Positions 24,506 through 31,640 of a DNA stretch of 31,953 bases are shown here, in pieces; the first letter of the stretch is position 1; each line of letters begins with the position of its first letter. The translations under genes were made by a program, and so were the position numbers. The DNA lies in the NCBI RefSeq assembly GCF_035695185.1, contig NZ_DASSES010000035.1, positions 1-31,953 of the forward strand, given 5' to 3'. Below the pieces are notes generated by a model. It searched no databases. It had not been told where the DNA came from and was given only the letters and a program-made list of their open reading frames with translations. The DNA comes from Frateuria_A sp035695185. Its GTDB lineage: Bacteria > Pseudomonadota > Gammaproteobacteria > Xanthomonadales > Rhodanobacteraceae.

Positions 24506-24530
24506 AAGAGCCCCTGCCGGGGCTCTTTTT
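24506..24530 (+). terminator. Factor-independent terminator of ssb
   Basis: AAGAGCCCC (24506-24514) pairs with GGGGCTCTT (24519-24527) around loop TGCC, followed directly by a run of T to 24530. It is the clearest plus-strand terminator in the window and starts 32 nt after the ssb stop. Confidence 0.95.
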
Positions 24531-24828
24531 GTGTCGCTCGAGCTGCCTTCCCTGGCCTACCGGTTTCAGTGCTCAAGGAAAACCGAGCGGCAGGCTGCAG
24601 CATGAACCGGTCTTGACTGTCTTCTGACGATATGCCCGAATGCCTTGGGGCCAGCGGTTCCGCATGCCGCGCCACGCGAAGGGAATCGCTCATTGAACGT
24701 CTTTTGCCAGAGGCCCGCCCGCCGGCCTCGCTCCTCGGAAATCACCGCATCTCCCGACGCGCCTCCGGAACGGCTCTCGCTGGCCGGACGAATGGTCCGT
24801 TGGATCCCTAGCAGCTGAAGGAACACGA
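24531..24828. other. 298-bp gap before the S9 peptidase gene, no gene seen
   Basis: No open frame with coding character appears on either strand. The stretch has more A and T than its neighbours around 24570-24640 and contains TTGACT near 24612, a possible -35, but without a -10 at suitable spacing. It probably carries the peptidase promoter, which I cannot place. Confidence 0.5.
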
Positions 24829-26844
24829 ATGGCTATCGGTCTCGTGCGCAAGCCCCTTGTCGATGCAGCCCGGAGGAGTCCGAAGGTGACATTCCTGGCC
24901 GTCCTGTCCACCTTGTTCGCGCTCTCCGCGCAGGCCGACCAGGTTTCCGTCAACGACCTGGCCCGGCAAGAGCAGTACCGCGAAGTGAAGATTTCACCGG
25001 ATGGGCGGCATATCGCGGCGGTCGCGGTCATCCAGGACCAGCCCATGCTCGCACTGGTGGACCTTGAGACCGGCAAGGGGGCGGCAGTGCGCCCTCGCGA
25101 CGGTGACCAGGTGGTCGATTTCTGGTGGGTGAACCCCGACCGCGTGGTCTATTCGGTGGGGCAGAAAATGGCCGGCTTCGACCGGCCGTTCGCCACCGGT
25201 GAGCTGTTCGGCGTCGACGCCGACGGCGGCAACGCCGTCACCTTGTTCGGGTACCGGGTGGCGGCCAAGGCAACCGGCTCGCACATCCAGCACGCGAGTG
25301 CGGAATACGCCAGTGCGAGCATGATCGACACCCTGCGCGACGACCAGAACCATGTGCTGATTGGAGTCGATCCTTGGAACACGGGCGCGGAGGGCGCCTT
25401 CACCCGGGTCTATCGCATGGACGTGCGCGACGGTACCAAGCATCGCGTGGTAACCGCACCGATGCGCAGTGCGTCGTTCCTGGCCGACCATCATGGCGTG
25501 GTGCGCTTCGCCTTCGGCTGGAGCAGCAAGGCGAAGGAGCAGGTCTATTACCGGGCGCACGAGGGCGATCCCTGGTCGCTTCTGTTTACCGAGGATGCGC
25601 ACGGCGTTTCGATGCCGCAGGCCTTTTCCGGCGACGACTCGCGTGTCTTCATGTCCTGCGGCAGTCCGGGGGCCGTGGCGGCGATCTGTCCCTGGGACGT
25701 GGCTTCGGAGAAGCTCCTCGCGCCGATCTGGAGCAGTCCGGTCGTGGAGCCGGACGGCCTGGAGCTGAGCCTGGACCGCCGTCAGCTCGTGGGCGTGACC
25801 GAAATGCCCGGCATGCCGGCGGTAACCCCGCTGGTTGCCGGCTCGGACACGGTCGACGTGATCAAGGCATTCTCGCGCCAGTTCCCGGGCGAGTTCGCCG
25901 ACGTGGTATCCAGCACGGACGACGGCAAGAAAGCCGTGGTGCTGGTCGATTCCGACACGGATCCGGGCACCTATTACCTGTGGGATGCCGATACGGGCAA
26001 GGCCCGGCTACTGCTGCAGCGGGCGGCATGGATCAAGCCGGAGCGGATGGCCAGTTCGCAACCGGTCGAGTTCAAGGCCCGTGACGGGCTGACCCTGCAC
26101 GGCTATCTCACGCGACCGCCGGGCAATGCGGGCGCAACGCGGCAGCCGCTGGTCGTGTTCGTGCATGGCGGTCCCTATGGCGTCCGCGATGTTTGGGAGT
26201 ACGACCCCTACGTGCAGATGCTGGCCACTCGCGGGTACGCGGTACTGCAGGTGAACTACCGGGGCTCGGGCGGCTATGGCTTCCATTTCACGCGCGCGGG
26301 CTACCGCCAATGGGGCGGGCGCATGCAGGACGACGTGACCGATGCGACCCGCTGGGCGATTGCCCAGGGGATCGCCGATCCCGCCCGCATCTGCATCTTC
26401 GGCGGCAGCTACGGCGGCTACGCGGCCCTGGAGGGGGCGGTCAAGGAGCCGGACCTGTATCGCTGCGCCATCGGCTACGTCGGTGTCTATGACCTCGGAC
26501 TGATGTACCGGCGCGGCGATATCCCGCAGTCCACCGCCGGTGTCAACTATCTGCGCGACGCGCTCGGCGAGGACATGACCGAGCTCGATGCGCGCTCACC
26601 GATCCACCAGCTCGATCACCTGAAGGCGCAGGTCATGCTGATCGTCGGGGGCGAAGACAGGCGGGTGCCGCCGGTGCAGGGGGAAAACCTGCACCGTGCC
26701 CTGCTCGAACACGGGGTAGCCCACGAGTGGCTCTACAAGGCCGATGAAGGGCACGGGTTCTACACCGAACAGAATCGTGCCGAACTGTTCGCCCGCATCC
26801 TCGCCTTTCTCGACCGCAACATGGGCCAGGCCCCCGCGCGGTGA
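24829..26844 (+). CDS. Exported S9 prolyl oligopeptidase family serine peptidase
   Basis: This 671-residue S9 peptidase (DPP/acylaminoacyl-peptidase type) has a signal peptide, a beta-propeller and a C-terminal alpha/beta hydrolase. The hydrolase holds the triad S527 (GGSYGGYAAL), D610 (VGGEDRRVP) and H642 (DEGHGF), with the oxyanion-side motif VHGGPYGVRD about 110 residues before the serine. ATG 24829 has aagga at good spacing and gives a basic n-region before the hydrophobic stretch ending in SAQA (cleavage after about 36). GTG at codon 20 also has a strong ggagg, but it would leave a signal peptide without positive charge. It likely trims peptides in the periplasm. It converges with ptsI with only 24 bp between stops, and its codon use is less GC-biased than that of its neighbours. 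Confidence 0.93.
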   Translation: MAIGLVRKPLVDAARRSPKVTFLAVLSTLFALSAQADQVSVNDLARQEQYREVKISPDGRHIAAVAVIQDQPMLALVDLETGKGAAVRPRDGDQVVDFWWVNPDRVVYSVGQKMAGFDRPFATGELFGVDADGGNAVTLFGYRVAAKATGSHIQHASAEYASASMIDTLRDDQNHVLIGVDPWNTGAEGAFTRVYRMDVRDGTKHRVVTAPMRSASFLADHHGVVRFAFGWSSKAKEQVYYRAHEGDPWSLLFTEDAHGVSMPQAFSGDDSRVFMSCGSPGAVAAICPWDVASEKLLAPIWSSPVVEPDGLELSLDRRQLVGVTEMPGMPAVTPLVAGSDTVDVIKAFSRQFPGEFADVVSSTDDGKKAVVLVDSDTDPGTYYLWDADTGKARLLLQRAAWIKPERMASSQPVEFKARDGLTLHGYLTRPPGNAGATRQPLVVFVHGGPYGVRDVWEYDPYVQMLATRGYAVLQVNYRGSGGYGFHFTRAGYRQWGGRMQDDVTDATRWAIAQGIADPARICIFGGSYGGYAALEGAVKEPDLYRCAIGYVGVYDLGLMYRRGDIPQSTAGVNYLRDALGEDMTELDARSPIHQLDHLKAQVMLIVGGEDRRVPPVQGENLHRALLEHGVAHEWLYKADEGHGFYTEQNRAELFARILAFLDRNMGQAPAR

Positions 26845-26868
26845 CAGGCCGCCGGACCCTGGCGCGGC

Positions 26869-28599
26869 TCAGCCGCCAAGCCGCGCCAGCAGCGCCTCGA
26901 CATCCTCATGGGTGTGCGCACGGAGCAGGTGCGGCGCCTGGCGGCGCAGGGCGGCGTGGTCGAGAGTGGCCAGGCGGTCGCGCACGTGCAGGATCTGGCT
27001 GGGATGCATGCTGTACTCGCACAGGCCGAGCGCCAGCAGCAGTGCGGTGAACTTGACGTCCCCCCCGATCTCGCCGCAAAGGCTGACCGGTTTGTTGGCG
27101 CGGCGGCCGGCGGCGATGACGTAGGCGATCAGGCGCAGCAGCGCCGGCTGCAACGGATTGTAGATGTTCTCCAGCCCGTCGTTGCCGCGGTCGGCAGCGA
27201 GCACGTACTGGGCCAGGTCATTGGTGCCGATGGCGAGGAAGTCCGCGTGCTCCAGCAGCGCGCGCACGTTGAGTGCGGCGGCGGGCACCTCGACCATGGC
27301 GCCCAGCGGCAGCTTTTCCGGCAGGTCGACGTTCTCGTGCTTGAGGTCCTCGCGCGCCAGCTTGAACAGCGTGCGCACGGCGATCAGCTCATCCGGCTGG
27401 GTGACCATCGGGACCAGCACCCGCACCGGCCCGTAGCAGGCGGCGCGCAGGATGGCGCGGATCTGCGTGGTGAACACGGCGGGGTAGCGCAGTGAAAGCC
27501 GTACGCCGCGCACGCCCAGCGCGGGGTTGTCCTCGTCACGCAGCGCAAGGCCCGCGGCGTCGGCCTTGTCCGCGCCCAGATCCAGTGTGCGGATGGTCAC
27601 GGGCAGGCCGCCCATGCCGAGCACCAGGTCGCGGTAGGCGTTGAACTGCTCGTCCTCGGAGGGCAGGCCCTTGTGCTTGAGAAAGAGGAATTCGGTCCGG
27701 TACAGGCCCACCCCGTCGGCACCGCGGGTGCGTGCCGTGGCAATGTCCGCGGCGGTCTCGGCGTTGGCGAAGAGCCTCACGGCGATACCGTCGCGGGTGT
27801 GCGTGGGCGCGTTGGCGAGCTTGGCCAGGCGCCGGCCTTCGGCCGCGGCCTCGCGCTGCCAGGCGCGATAGCGGGCCAGGTCCTGCGCGGTGGGATGCAC
27901 GATCGTCTCGCCGCGCTCGGCGTCGAGCAGGATCAGGTCCTCGTCGTGGATGGTGGCCAGCGCGTCGCGGGTACCGACGAGCATCGGCAGGTCCAGGCTG
28001 CGGGCGAGGATCGCGCTGTGCGAGTAGACACTGCCGGAGCTCGCCACCACGCCCAGCAGGCCGTTGCCGACCAGGTGCGCCATGTCCGCCGGCGCGATGG
28101 TGTCGGCGACCAGGATTTCGCCCACGCGGGCCGCCAGCTTGCGTTCCTCGCGACTGGTCTGGCGCTGCAGCGCCGAGATCACCCGGTTGATGACCTGGTC
28201 GACGTCCTCGCGGCGGCTGCGCAGGTAGGGATCGTCCATGGCCTCGAACACCTTGGCCAGGCGGTCGCGCTGCTTCTTGAGCGCCACGCCGGCGCGGTAA
28301 TGCCCGACGCGGATCAGGTCGTCCAGGCCACGCAGCAGTTCCTTGTCGTCCAGCAGCAGGCTGTGCGCATCGATGAACTCGTTCACCTCGCGTGCCAGCG
28401 CGCCGTGCAGGCGTCCGCGCAGCTCGTGCAGTTCCTGGCGCGCGGTGTCGAGGGCGCGATGCAGATGCTCGAGTTCCTCCTCGACCTCGTCCTCGGCCAG
28501 TGGGCGCGTGTCGACCAGGTAGCGGCTCGGCTGCACCAGGCGCGCGCGGCCCAGGGCCATGCCCTTGGAGGCTGCGGTGCCAGGCAGCAACTGCCTCAT
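26869..28599 (-). CDS. ptsI: Phosphoenolpyruvate-protein phosphotransferase (PTS enzyme I)
   Basis: Enzyme I takes phosphate from phosphoenolpyruvate and passes it to HPr. The 576-residue protein (E. coli 575) has an N-terminal HPr-binding/phosphohistidine half and a C-terminal PEP-binding barrel with TRTRGADGVGLYRTEFLFL, IRTLDLGADK, VMVP-like VLVPMVT and the cysteine motif SLCGEIGG. The phosphorylated histidine is H194 in GSVYSHSAILAR, which deviates from the standard GGxTSH form. There is no GAF domain, so this is not PtsP. The ATG has ggaaggg 7 nt upstream, within the loop of a hairpin. It is the last gene of the PTS cluster, 150 bp after ptsH. Confidence 0.95.
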   Translation of the reverse strand: MRQLLPGTAASKGMALGRARLVQPSRYLVDTRPLAEDEVEEELEHLHRALDTARQELHELRGRLHGALAREVNEFIDAHSLLLDDKELLRGLDDLIRVGHYRAGVALKKQRDRLAKVFEAMDDPYLRSRREDVDQVINRVISALQRQTSREERKLAARVGEILVADTIAPADMAHLVGNGLLGVVASSGSVYSHSAILARSLDLPMLVGTRDALATIHDEDLILLDAERGETIVHPTAQDLARYRAWQREAAAEGRRLAKLANAPTHTRDGIAVRLFANAETAADIATARTRGADGVGLYRTEFLFLKHKGLPSEDEQFNAYRDLVLGMGGLPVTIRTLDLGADKADAAGLALRDEDNPALGVRGVRLSLRYPAVFTTQIRAILRAACYGPVRVLVPMVTQPDELIAVRTLFKLAREDLKHENVDLPEKLPLGAMVEVPAAALNVRALLEHADFLAIGTNDLAQYVLAADRGNDGLENIYNPLQPALLRLIAYVIAAGRRANKPVSLCGEIGGDVKFTALLLALGLCEYSMHPSQILHVRDRLATLDHAALRRQAPHLLRAHTHEDVEALLARLGG

Positions 28600-28600
28600 G

Positions 28601-28669
28601 CGACGGCCCTTCCGTCGGGAGCGGGGAGGCGTGAACGGCAAACATGCAGCGCGGGGAGAGCCCGACGGG
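28601..28669 (-). promoter_or_regulatory. ptsI leader: hairpin presenting the Shine-Dalgarno, with a competing upstream arm
   Basis: On the minus strand CGACGG (28617-28612), AAGGG (28611-28607) and CCGTCG (28606-28601) form a 6-bp hairpin whose 5-nt loop is the Shine-Dalgarno of ptsI, ending one base before the ATG. An upstream CCGTCGGG (28668-28661) is perfectly complementary over 8 bases to CCCGACGG (28619-28612), which overlaps the left arm of the hairpin. The two pairings exclude each other, the arrangement of a simple two-state switch. Function is inferred. Confidence 0.45.
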
Positions 28670-28749
28670 TAGCGAACGGATGGGCGGCGTCCCCGCTTGC
28701 GCGGTCCCGCACGACACCCGGTTGCCGCGCCCCGTTCCGCGCTCTCACG

Positions 28750-29019
28750 TCATGCCCCCTCGTCGAACTTGCGCTCGAACAGCGCGACGACACCGGCGAG
28801 TGCCTCGGCCTCGTCGGGACCGTCGGCGCGCACGGTGACCGGGGTGCCCAGGCCCGCCGAAAGCATCATCACGCCCATGATGCTCTGCGCGTTGACCTCG
28901 CGGCCCTTGCTGACCAGCCACACGGTGGATTTGAAGCCCTGCACCAGCTGCACCAGCTTGGCCGAAGCGCGCGCGTGCAGGCCGAGCTTGTTGGAGACGG
29001 TGATTTCCTGCTCAAGCAT
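28750..29019 (-). CDS. ptsH: Phosphocarrier protein HPr
   Basis: HPr relays phosphate from enzyme I to EIIA and is the target of HPr kinase. The 89-residue protein (usual 85-90) has phosphohistidine H15 in KLGLHARASAKL and the regulatory serine S46 in VNAQSIMGVMML, both at canonical positions. Both residues are needed for the EI and HprK activities encoded around it, so the two inputs can compete on this protein. The start ATG (MLEQEITVSNK) overlaps the end of the EIIA gene by 8 bp; an upstream in-frame start would add 10 residues. Coupled translation with EIIA is likely, since no close Shine-Dalgarno is present. Confidence 0.96.
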   Translation of the reverse strand: MLEQEITVSNKLGLHARASAKLVQLVQGFKSTVWLVSKGREVNAQSIMGVMMLSAGLGTPVTVRADGPDEAEALAGVVALFERKFDEGA

Positions 29020-29404
29020 GATCGATGAAGATTCCCCCGCGGCCGCCATGGGCGGCCACCTGTGCCAGTTCGTCCAGCGGTTTCTCGGCGTAGTTCAGCA
29101 CACGCAGCAGCATCGGCAGGTTGAGCCCGGACACACAACGCAAACGTACCCCGAGCGCCGTGAGGGAAAGGCCGATGTTGCACGGCGTGGCGCCGTAGAG
29201 GTCGGCCAACACCAGGACCCCGTCGCCCTGGTCGAGCTCGCGGGCGTGGTGGGCGGTGAGCGTGCGCATGACGTCCGGGTCGGCGTGCGCCGGCACCTCC
29301 ACCGCGTCGACCCTGAGCGGAAGCTTGGGCATGACGTGGTGGGCGGCCGAGATCAATGCCTTGCCGACCGCCTCGTGGGTCATCAGCAGAACGCCGACGC
29401 TCAT
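29012..29404 (-). CDS. PTS EIIA component, mannose family
   Basis: This single-domain EIIA(Man) protein has 130 residues. Its phosphorylation site is H10 in SVGVLLMTHEAVGKALI, followed by the family pattern GDGVLVLADLYGATPCN and a C-terminal NLPMLLRVLNY. Start ATG 29404 is chosen because it puts gaggg 8 nt upstream and H10 at the canonical position; ATG 29410 would shift it by two. It ends inside ptsH by 8 bp. No EIIB, EIIC or EIID gene follows, so it is more likely a regulatory phosphate acceptor than part of a sugar importer. It may be called manX/ptsL in related genomes. Confidence 0.92.
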   Translation of the reverse strand: MSVGVLLMTHEAVGKALISAAHHVMPKLPLRVDAVEVPAHADPDVMRTLTAHHARELDQGDGVLVLADLYGATPCNIGLSLTALGVRLRCVSGLNLPMLLRVLNYAEKPLDELAQVAAHGGRGGIFIDHA

Positions 29405-29467
29405 GGGCATGCCCTCGCCGGATCGCCGGCATCCGTTGCGCGGGCACCGCCCGCCCGCCCGCCACCT

Positions 29468-29562
29468 TGCAGGAGTGCGCTTGCGCGCGACCGGGATGGC
29501 GCGGCGTGCCGGGACACCCACGCAAGGCGGATAGGGCGGTCGCGCACAAGTGCGCTCCTGCA
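29468..29562. repeat. REPIN-like element: two inverted REP arms
   Basis: Two 25-base arms, 29468-29492 and 29538-29562, are inverted complements with 3 mismatches, separated by 45 bp. Each arm itself holds a small dyad, GCGCAC-AA-GTGCGC in the right arm, so the whole can fold into two small hairpins within one large one. The GCAGGAG...GCGCGACC pattern is like the REP sequences spread through Pseudomonas and Xanthomonadales genomes. It lies between the EIIA start and the rapZ stop; no RAYT transposase is present. It could affect termination or mRNA stability between rapZ and EIIA. Confidence 0.78.
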
Positions 29563-29585
29563 GGTATGCGGGGAGGCGGGCATGG

Positions 29586-30491
29586 TCATTCGAGTTCGCG
29601 GTGGAAGGTCAGCACGCCTTCGCGCTTCGCGCGGTAGTGTGCGGCCAGCCGCTCGACGAGGTAGACCGAGCGGTGTCGCCCGCCGGTGCAGCCGACCGAG
29701 ATGGTGACGTAGCTGCGGTCGTCCTGCTCGAAACGCGGCAGCCAGGCGTCGAGCCAGCGCACGGTGTCGGTGAAGTACTCGCCGACCAGCGGGTCGGCCT
29801 CGAGAAAGTCGCGCACCGGCGCATCCTTGCCCGAGAGCGGACGGAGCTTGGGCTGCCAGTGCGGATTGGGCAGGCAGCGCGCGTCGAAGACGAAGTCCGA
29901 ATCCAGCGGCAGCCCGCGACGGAAGGCGAAGGACTGGAACATCAGGGTCAGGCCCTCGGTGGCGGCCGCGTAGCCGGTGGCGATCAGCCGGCGCAGCTGG
30001 TGCACGTTGAGGTCGCTCGAATCGATCACCTTCTCGGCGATGCCGATCAGCGGCCGCAGCAGCCGCCGCTCCTCGGCGATCGCATCGGCCAGCGAAACGC
30101 CGCGGATCGCCAACGGGTGGCGGCGGCGGGTTTCCGAGTAGCGCTTGATCAGCACTTCGTCGCGGCAGTCGATGAAGACCAGGTGTACATGGACGCCGGC
30201 CGCGGCCAGTTCGGACAGCACCAGCGGCATGTGCTCGAAGTCCTCGCCGCGGTTGCGCACGTCCACGCCGACGGCAATGCGGCGGCGGCGGCCACCGCCG
30301 TCGCGGCGCACCGACTGCACCAGCTGCGGCAGCAGGCCGCTGGGCAGGTTGTCGACGCAGTAGAACTCCAGGTCCTCCAGCGCGCGCAGCGCGACCGTCT
30401 TGCCGCCGCCGGACATGCCGGTCAGCACGACCAGGTGCACGGCGTTGGGGTCGTTGATGACGGTCGAGGGCACGGGATCGTTGGTGCTCAT
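29586..30491 (-). CDS. rapZ: RNase adapter / nucleotide-binding protein RapZ
   Basis: In E. coli RapZ binds the small RNA GlmZ and guides RNase E, so controlling glucosamine-6-phosphate synthase and cell-wall precursor supply. It has an N-terminal P-loop ATPase-like domain. The 301-residue protein shows GMSGGGKT (25-32), a DLR-like region (here VDVRNRGEDF), and the C-terminal RNA-binding part with SFAFRRGLPLDSDFVFDARCLPNP and GCTGGRHRSVYLVERL. Start ATG 30491 lies 5 bp after the hprK stop and has only a weak ggtgag; a GTG 12 bp upstream would overlap hprK. Whether GlmZ-like RNA exists here is unknown. Confidence 0.95.
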   Translation of the reverse strand: MSTNDPVPSTVINDPNAVHLVVLTGMSGGGKTVALRALEDLEFYCVDNLPSGLLPQLVQSVRRDGGGRRRRIAVGVDVRNRGEDFEHMPLVLSELAAAGVHVHLVFIDCRDEVLIKRYSETRRRHPLAIRGVSLADAIAEERRLLRPLIGIAEKVIDSSDLNVHQLRRLIATGYAAATEGLTLMFQSFAFRRGLPLDSDFVFDARCLPNPHWQPKLRPLSGKDAPVRDFLEADPLVGEYFTDTVRWLDAWLPRFEQDDRSYVTISVGCTGGRHRSVYLVERLAAHYRAKREGVLTFHRELE

Positions 30492-30496
30492 GCGGC

Positions 30497-31447
30497 TCAC
30501 CACGGCGGAAGCCGGCGCATCTGGTGCGCCTGGCGGTCGATGAAGGTCTGCGCGGGATCAATGCCCTTGCTCTTGAGCATATGGTGGCGCACCGCCGCTT
30601 CCACCAGCACGGCAAGGTTGCGGCCGGGAGCCACCGGGATGGTGATCATGGGCACCGGGACCTCCAGGATATCGCGGTGGCTGGTGTCGCCGGTCAGGCG
30701 CGTCATCGCGTCGATGTCCTCGCCGTCGCGCAGGGGCTTGAGATGCACCACCAGGCGCAGGTACTTCGAATGCTTGACTGCGGTGTGGCCGAACATCTCG
30801 CGCACGTTGAGCACGCCCAGACCGCGCACCTCGAGCAGGTCCTGCAGCAGCTCCGGGCAGGTGCCATCGATCACGTCGGGCGCGATCAGGGTGAATTCGG
30901 TGGCATCGTCCGCGACCAGGCGATGGCCGCGGCTGATCAGTTCCAGTGCCAGCTCGCTCTTGCCAGAACCGGACTCGCCGGTGATCAGCACGCCGATCGA
31001 GAAGACCTCCAGGAAAACCCCGTGCAGGGTGATCCTGGGCGCCAGCAGGCGTGCCAGGTGGTACTGCATCCAGGTCAGCAGCTCGTGGCCGCGCTTGGCG
31101 CTGATCCACAGCGGCGTGTGGGTTTCCTCGGCGACCTCGCGCAGGTCGGAGGGGATGGTCTGGTCCTTGGTCACGATCAACGCCACCGGCTGGTAGGCGG
31201 CGATCTTGTGCATCGCCTCCCAGCGCTGGCGCGAGTCCAGGCCGTCGAGCCAGTTGAGCTCCTCGGTACCGATGATCTGCACCTTGTTGGGGTAGATCAC
31301 GTTGAGATAGCCGATCAGCGACGGCCGCCGCGTCGCGGTGGCACCGGGCTCGAGCACGCGCCCTTCGCCGCGCATGCCCGATACCCAGCGCAGGCCCATG
31401 CGCTCGTGGACACCGTCGAAGAGTTGTCGTGCGGTCAGACGTTCCAA
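30497..31447 (-). CDS. hprK: HPr kinase/phosphorylase HprK, TTG start
   Basis: HprK phosphorylates and dephosphorylates HPr on S46 and links carbon state to regulation. The 316-residue protein has the N-terminal HprK domain (about 1-128; TARQLFDGVHERMGLRWVSG), catalytic H142 in TLHGVFLEV, Walker A GESGSGKS (157-164) and the HPr kinase signature LLEVRGLGVLNVREMFG (204-220). The chosen start is TTG (complement of 31445-31447), with ggggag just upstream and a length that fits the family; a GTG 38 codons upstream gives a low-complexity extension without similarity. It is the first gene after the hpf terminator and overlaps nothing; rapZ follows 5 bp on. Confidence 0.93.
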   Translation of the reverse strand: MERLTARQLFDGVHERMGLRWVSGMRGEGRVLEPGATATRRPSLIGYLNVIYPNKVQIIGTEELNWLDGLDSRQRWEAMHKIAAYQPVALIVTKDQTIPSDLREVAEETHTPLWISAKRGHELLTWMQYHLARLLAPRITLHGVFLEVFSIGVLITGESGSGKSELALELISRGHRLVADDATEFTLIAPDVIDGTCPELLQDLLEVRGLGVLNVREMFGHTAVKHSKYLRLVVHLKPLRDGEDIDAMTRLTGDTSHRDILEVPVPMITIPVAPGRNLAVLVEAAVRHHMLKSKGIDPAQTFIDRQAHQMRRLPPW

Positions 31448-31593
31448 GGGGCTCCCCTGCCGGGCGGGCGGTGGGCGCCATTGTGCCAGCTTGGCCGCAG
31501 GCTGGCCTCGCCTTGCGGCAGGAGGCCGCTGGCGGGCGGTGCCTTCGGTGTGGAGCCGCACCGCTCAGGCTACGAAAGCGGTTGCCGGCGGCG

Positions 31594-31626
31594 AAAAAAA
31601 ACGACCCGCCACGCGGGCGGGTCGTT
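31594..31626 (-). terminator. Factor-independent terminator of hpf
   Basis: Read on the minus strand, AACGACCCGCC (31626-31616) pairs with GGCGGGTCGTT (31610-31600) as an 11-bp perfect stem with a 5-nt loop, and eight T residues follow to 31594. It begins 14 nt after the hpf stop. It separates hpf from hprK, so hprK likely has its own promoter in the 31448-31593 gap or depends on read-through. Confidence 0.95.
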
Positions 31627-31640
31627 CCGGGACGGGCGGA

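Noticed and set aside
31448..31593. Sigma-54 promoter for hprK (TGGCAC near 31480)
   Set aside because: The GG and GC dinucleotides are not at the required 10-nt spacing and the TTGCA-like -12 element is missing.
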